Source: Lewinellaceae bacterium
GTDB lineage: Bacteria > Bacteroidota > Bacteroidia > Chitinophagales > Saprospiraceae
Length of the DNA: 64,000 nt
Assembly (NCBI GenBank): GCA_016712415.1
Contig: JADJRC010000050.1
Location: 186,001 to 250,000, forward strand
Direction of reading: 5' to 3'
The stretch's first letter is position 1. Each line of letters opens with the position of its first letter. Made by a program: the position numbers and the translations under genes. Under the pieces are notes generated by a model. It searched no databases. It was not told where the DNA came from and was given only the letters and a program-made list of their open reading frames with translations. Positions 63,374 to 64,000 of this stretch are shown piece by piece.

Positions 63374-63967
63374 ATGAACCGACGCGAATTGCTCCAACGC
63401 AGCGCCCTTGTCATCGGCGGCAGCCTGCTTGGCGCTGAAAGCCTGCTGGCAAAAAACATCGACTGGGATGCCCTGGACAACCTTCCTGAGGACTACAAAG
63501 GCATCGGCCTGTTTACCAAGGCGCAAATCAAACTCATGAATGAGGTAGCCGATACTATTCTGCCTGCCACCACAACCCCCGGCGCCAAGGCGGCAAAAGT
63601 CGGGCAGTTTATGGCTGTTATCGTAAGCGATTGCTACGAGCCGGACGACCAGAAACGATTCATGGACGGGTTGACAACCCTGCAGGCGGAGTGCAAAAAA
63701 CGCTTCGCGAAGTCGTCGTACCTGAAACTCACGCCCGGGCAGCGCACAGAACTACTGGTCGCACTGGATGCAGAACAGAAAGACTTCCAGAAAAGCAAAA
63801 AGAAAGACGATCCCTCGCACTATTTCCGGGTCATCAAAGACCTTGTTGTATGGGGCTACTTCACTTCGGAAATCGGCGCCACCCAGGCGCTCCGTTTTGT
63901 GGAATACCCCGGTCGTTATGAAACGATCGACTACAAGAAGGGCGACAGAGCCTGGGGTGGATACTGA
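63374..63967 (+). CDS. Gluconate 2-dehydrogenase subunit 3-like small subunit (Tat)
   Basis: 197 residues. Twin-arginine signal RRELLQRSALVIGGSLLGAE, then the family helix FTKAQIKLMNEVADTILPAT with the conserved LPATTTPGAKAA turn. Small subunits of this family pair with a GMC flavoprotein and supply the export signal for the pair. Directly downstream of the GMC gene in the same orientation. The cytochrome subunit of the classical enzyme is not in the window. Confidence 0.85.
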   Translation: MNRRELLQRSALVIGGSLLGAESLLAKNIDWDALDNLPEDYKGIGLFTKAQIKLMNEVADTILPATTTPGAKAAKVGQFMAVIVSDCYEPDDQKRFMDGLTTLQAECKKRFAKSSYLKLTPGQRTELLVALDAEQKDFQKSKKKDDPSHYFRVIKDLVVWGYFTSEIGATQALRFVEYPGRYETIDYKKGDRAWGGY

Positions 63968-64000
63968 TCCCCCTTCAAAGTACCTGAAATCCGTGGACGT

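Noticed and set aside
1..64000. tRNA, rRNA, riboswitches and replication origin
   Set aside because: No tRNA cloverleaf, rRNA stretch or known riboswitch core was recognised by reading. dnaN is present but without dnaA, DnaA-box clusters or gyrB nearby, so no origin is claimed.

Overview
The window looks like chromosomal DNA of a Bacteroidota bacterium, most plausibly of the Saprospiria (Haliscomenobacter/Lewinella-like). The evidence is a gldC gliding-motility gene, a fused SecD-SecF protein, a BatA-type membrane protein, a mreB-mreC-mreD-mrdA cell-shape operon, weak Shine-Dalgarno leaders, and several promoters fitting the Bacteroidota TTTG / TAnnTTTG pattern. Core genes are GC-rich by eye. 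The class is inferred from memory of gene families, not from a search.

Layout. 1-10,975 is core: glycerolipid acyltransferase, enoyl-CoA hydratase, outer-membrane barrel, ferredoxin reductase plus 2Fe-2S ferredoxin, AddB-like nuclease, GldC, class III nucleotide cyclase, and a PolX/PHP protein whose polymerase site looks degenerate. 10,976-18,907 is an AT-rich accessory island. It starts 45 bp after polX with the tail of a tyrosine recombinase and holds a DUF697-like / class-3 lipase / effector-associated-domain-LRR gene group, a broken IS91-type element with its own integrase, and a broken DUF262/DUF1524 (GmrSD-like) gene. It ends in short 3'-end fragments of tdo and of a diverged polX. A complete insertion sequence (18,908-20,580, 6-bp target duplication) sits inside the polX fragment. 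20,743-22,869 is a three-gene minus-strand cluster led by a DUF2589 protein carrying inserted Gly-Tyr repeats.

23,328-31,196 holds tryptophan 2,3-dioxygenase, divergent from a TetR regulator and its probable target, a TolC-adaptor-RND efflux operon. Matching operator-like palindromes lie before tetR and before tolC. 31,208-64,000 is core again: OmpA lipoprotein, SecDF, dipeptidase, BatA, ThyA, MpaB-like oxygenase, pyruvate-dehydrogenase-type E2, DnaN, an inactive M16 homologue, the mre operon followed by an MFS transporter, QueE, a NlpC/P60 peptidase, an M42 peptidase, PyrE, a Nudix hydrolase, a sortilin/VPS10-like beta-propeller protein, a lipoprotein-sorting-like protein, a TIM-barrel isomerase, and a GMC oxidoreductase with its Tat-exported small subunit.

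Two features cut across the window. First, many otherwise intact genes are broken by single-base shifts, mostly a lost base in a homopolymer run. In core genes this looks like sequencing or assembly error more than decay. Second, intergenic gaps often carry short tandem repeats of 7-9 bp whose sequence differs from locus to locus but which occur as complementary (inverted) arms within a locus, C-rich in the sense of the downstream mRNA leader.
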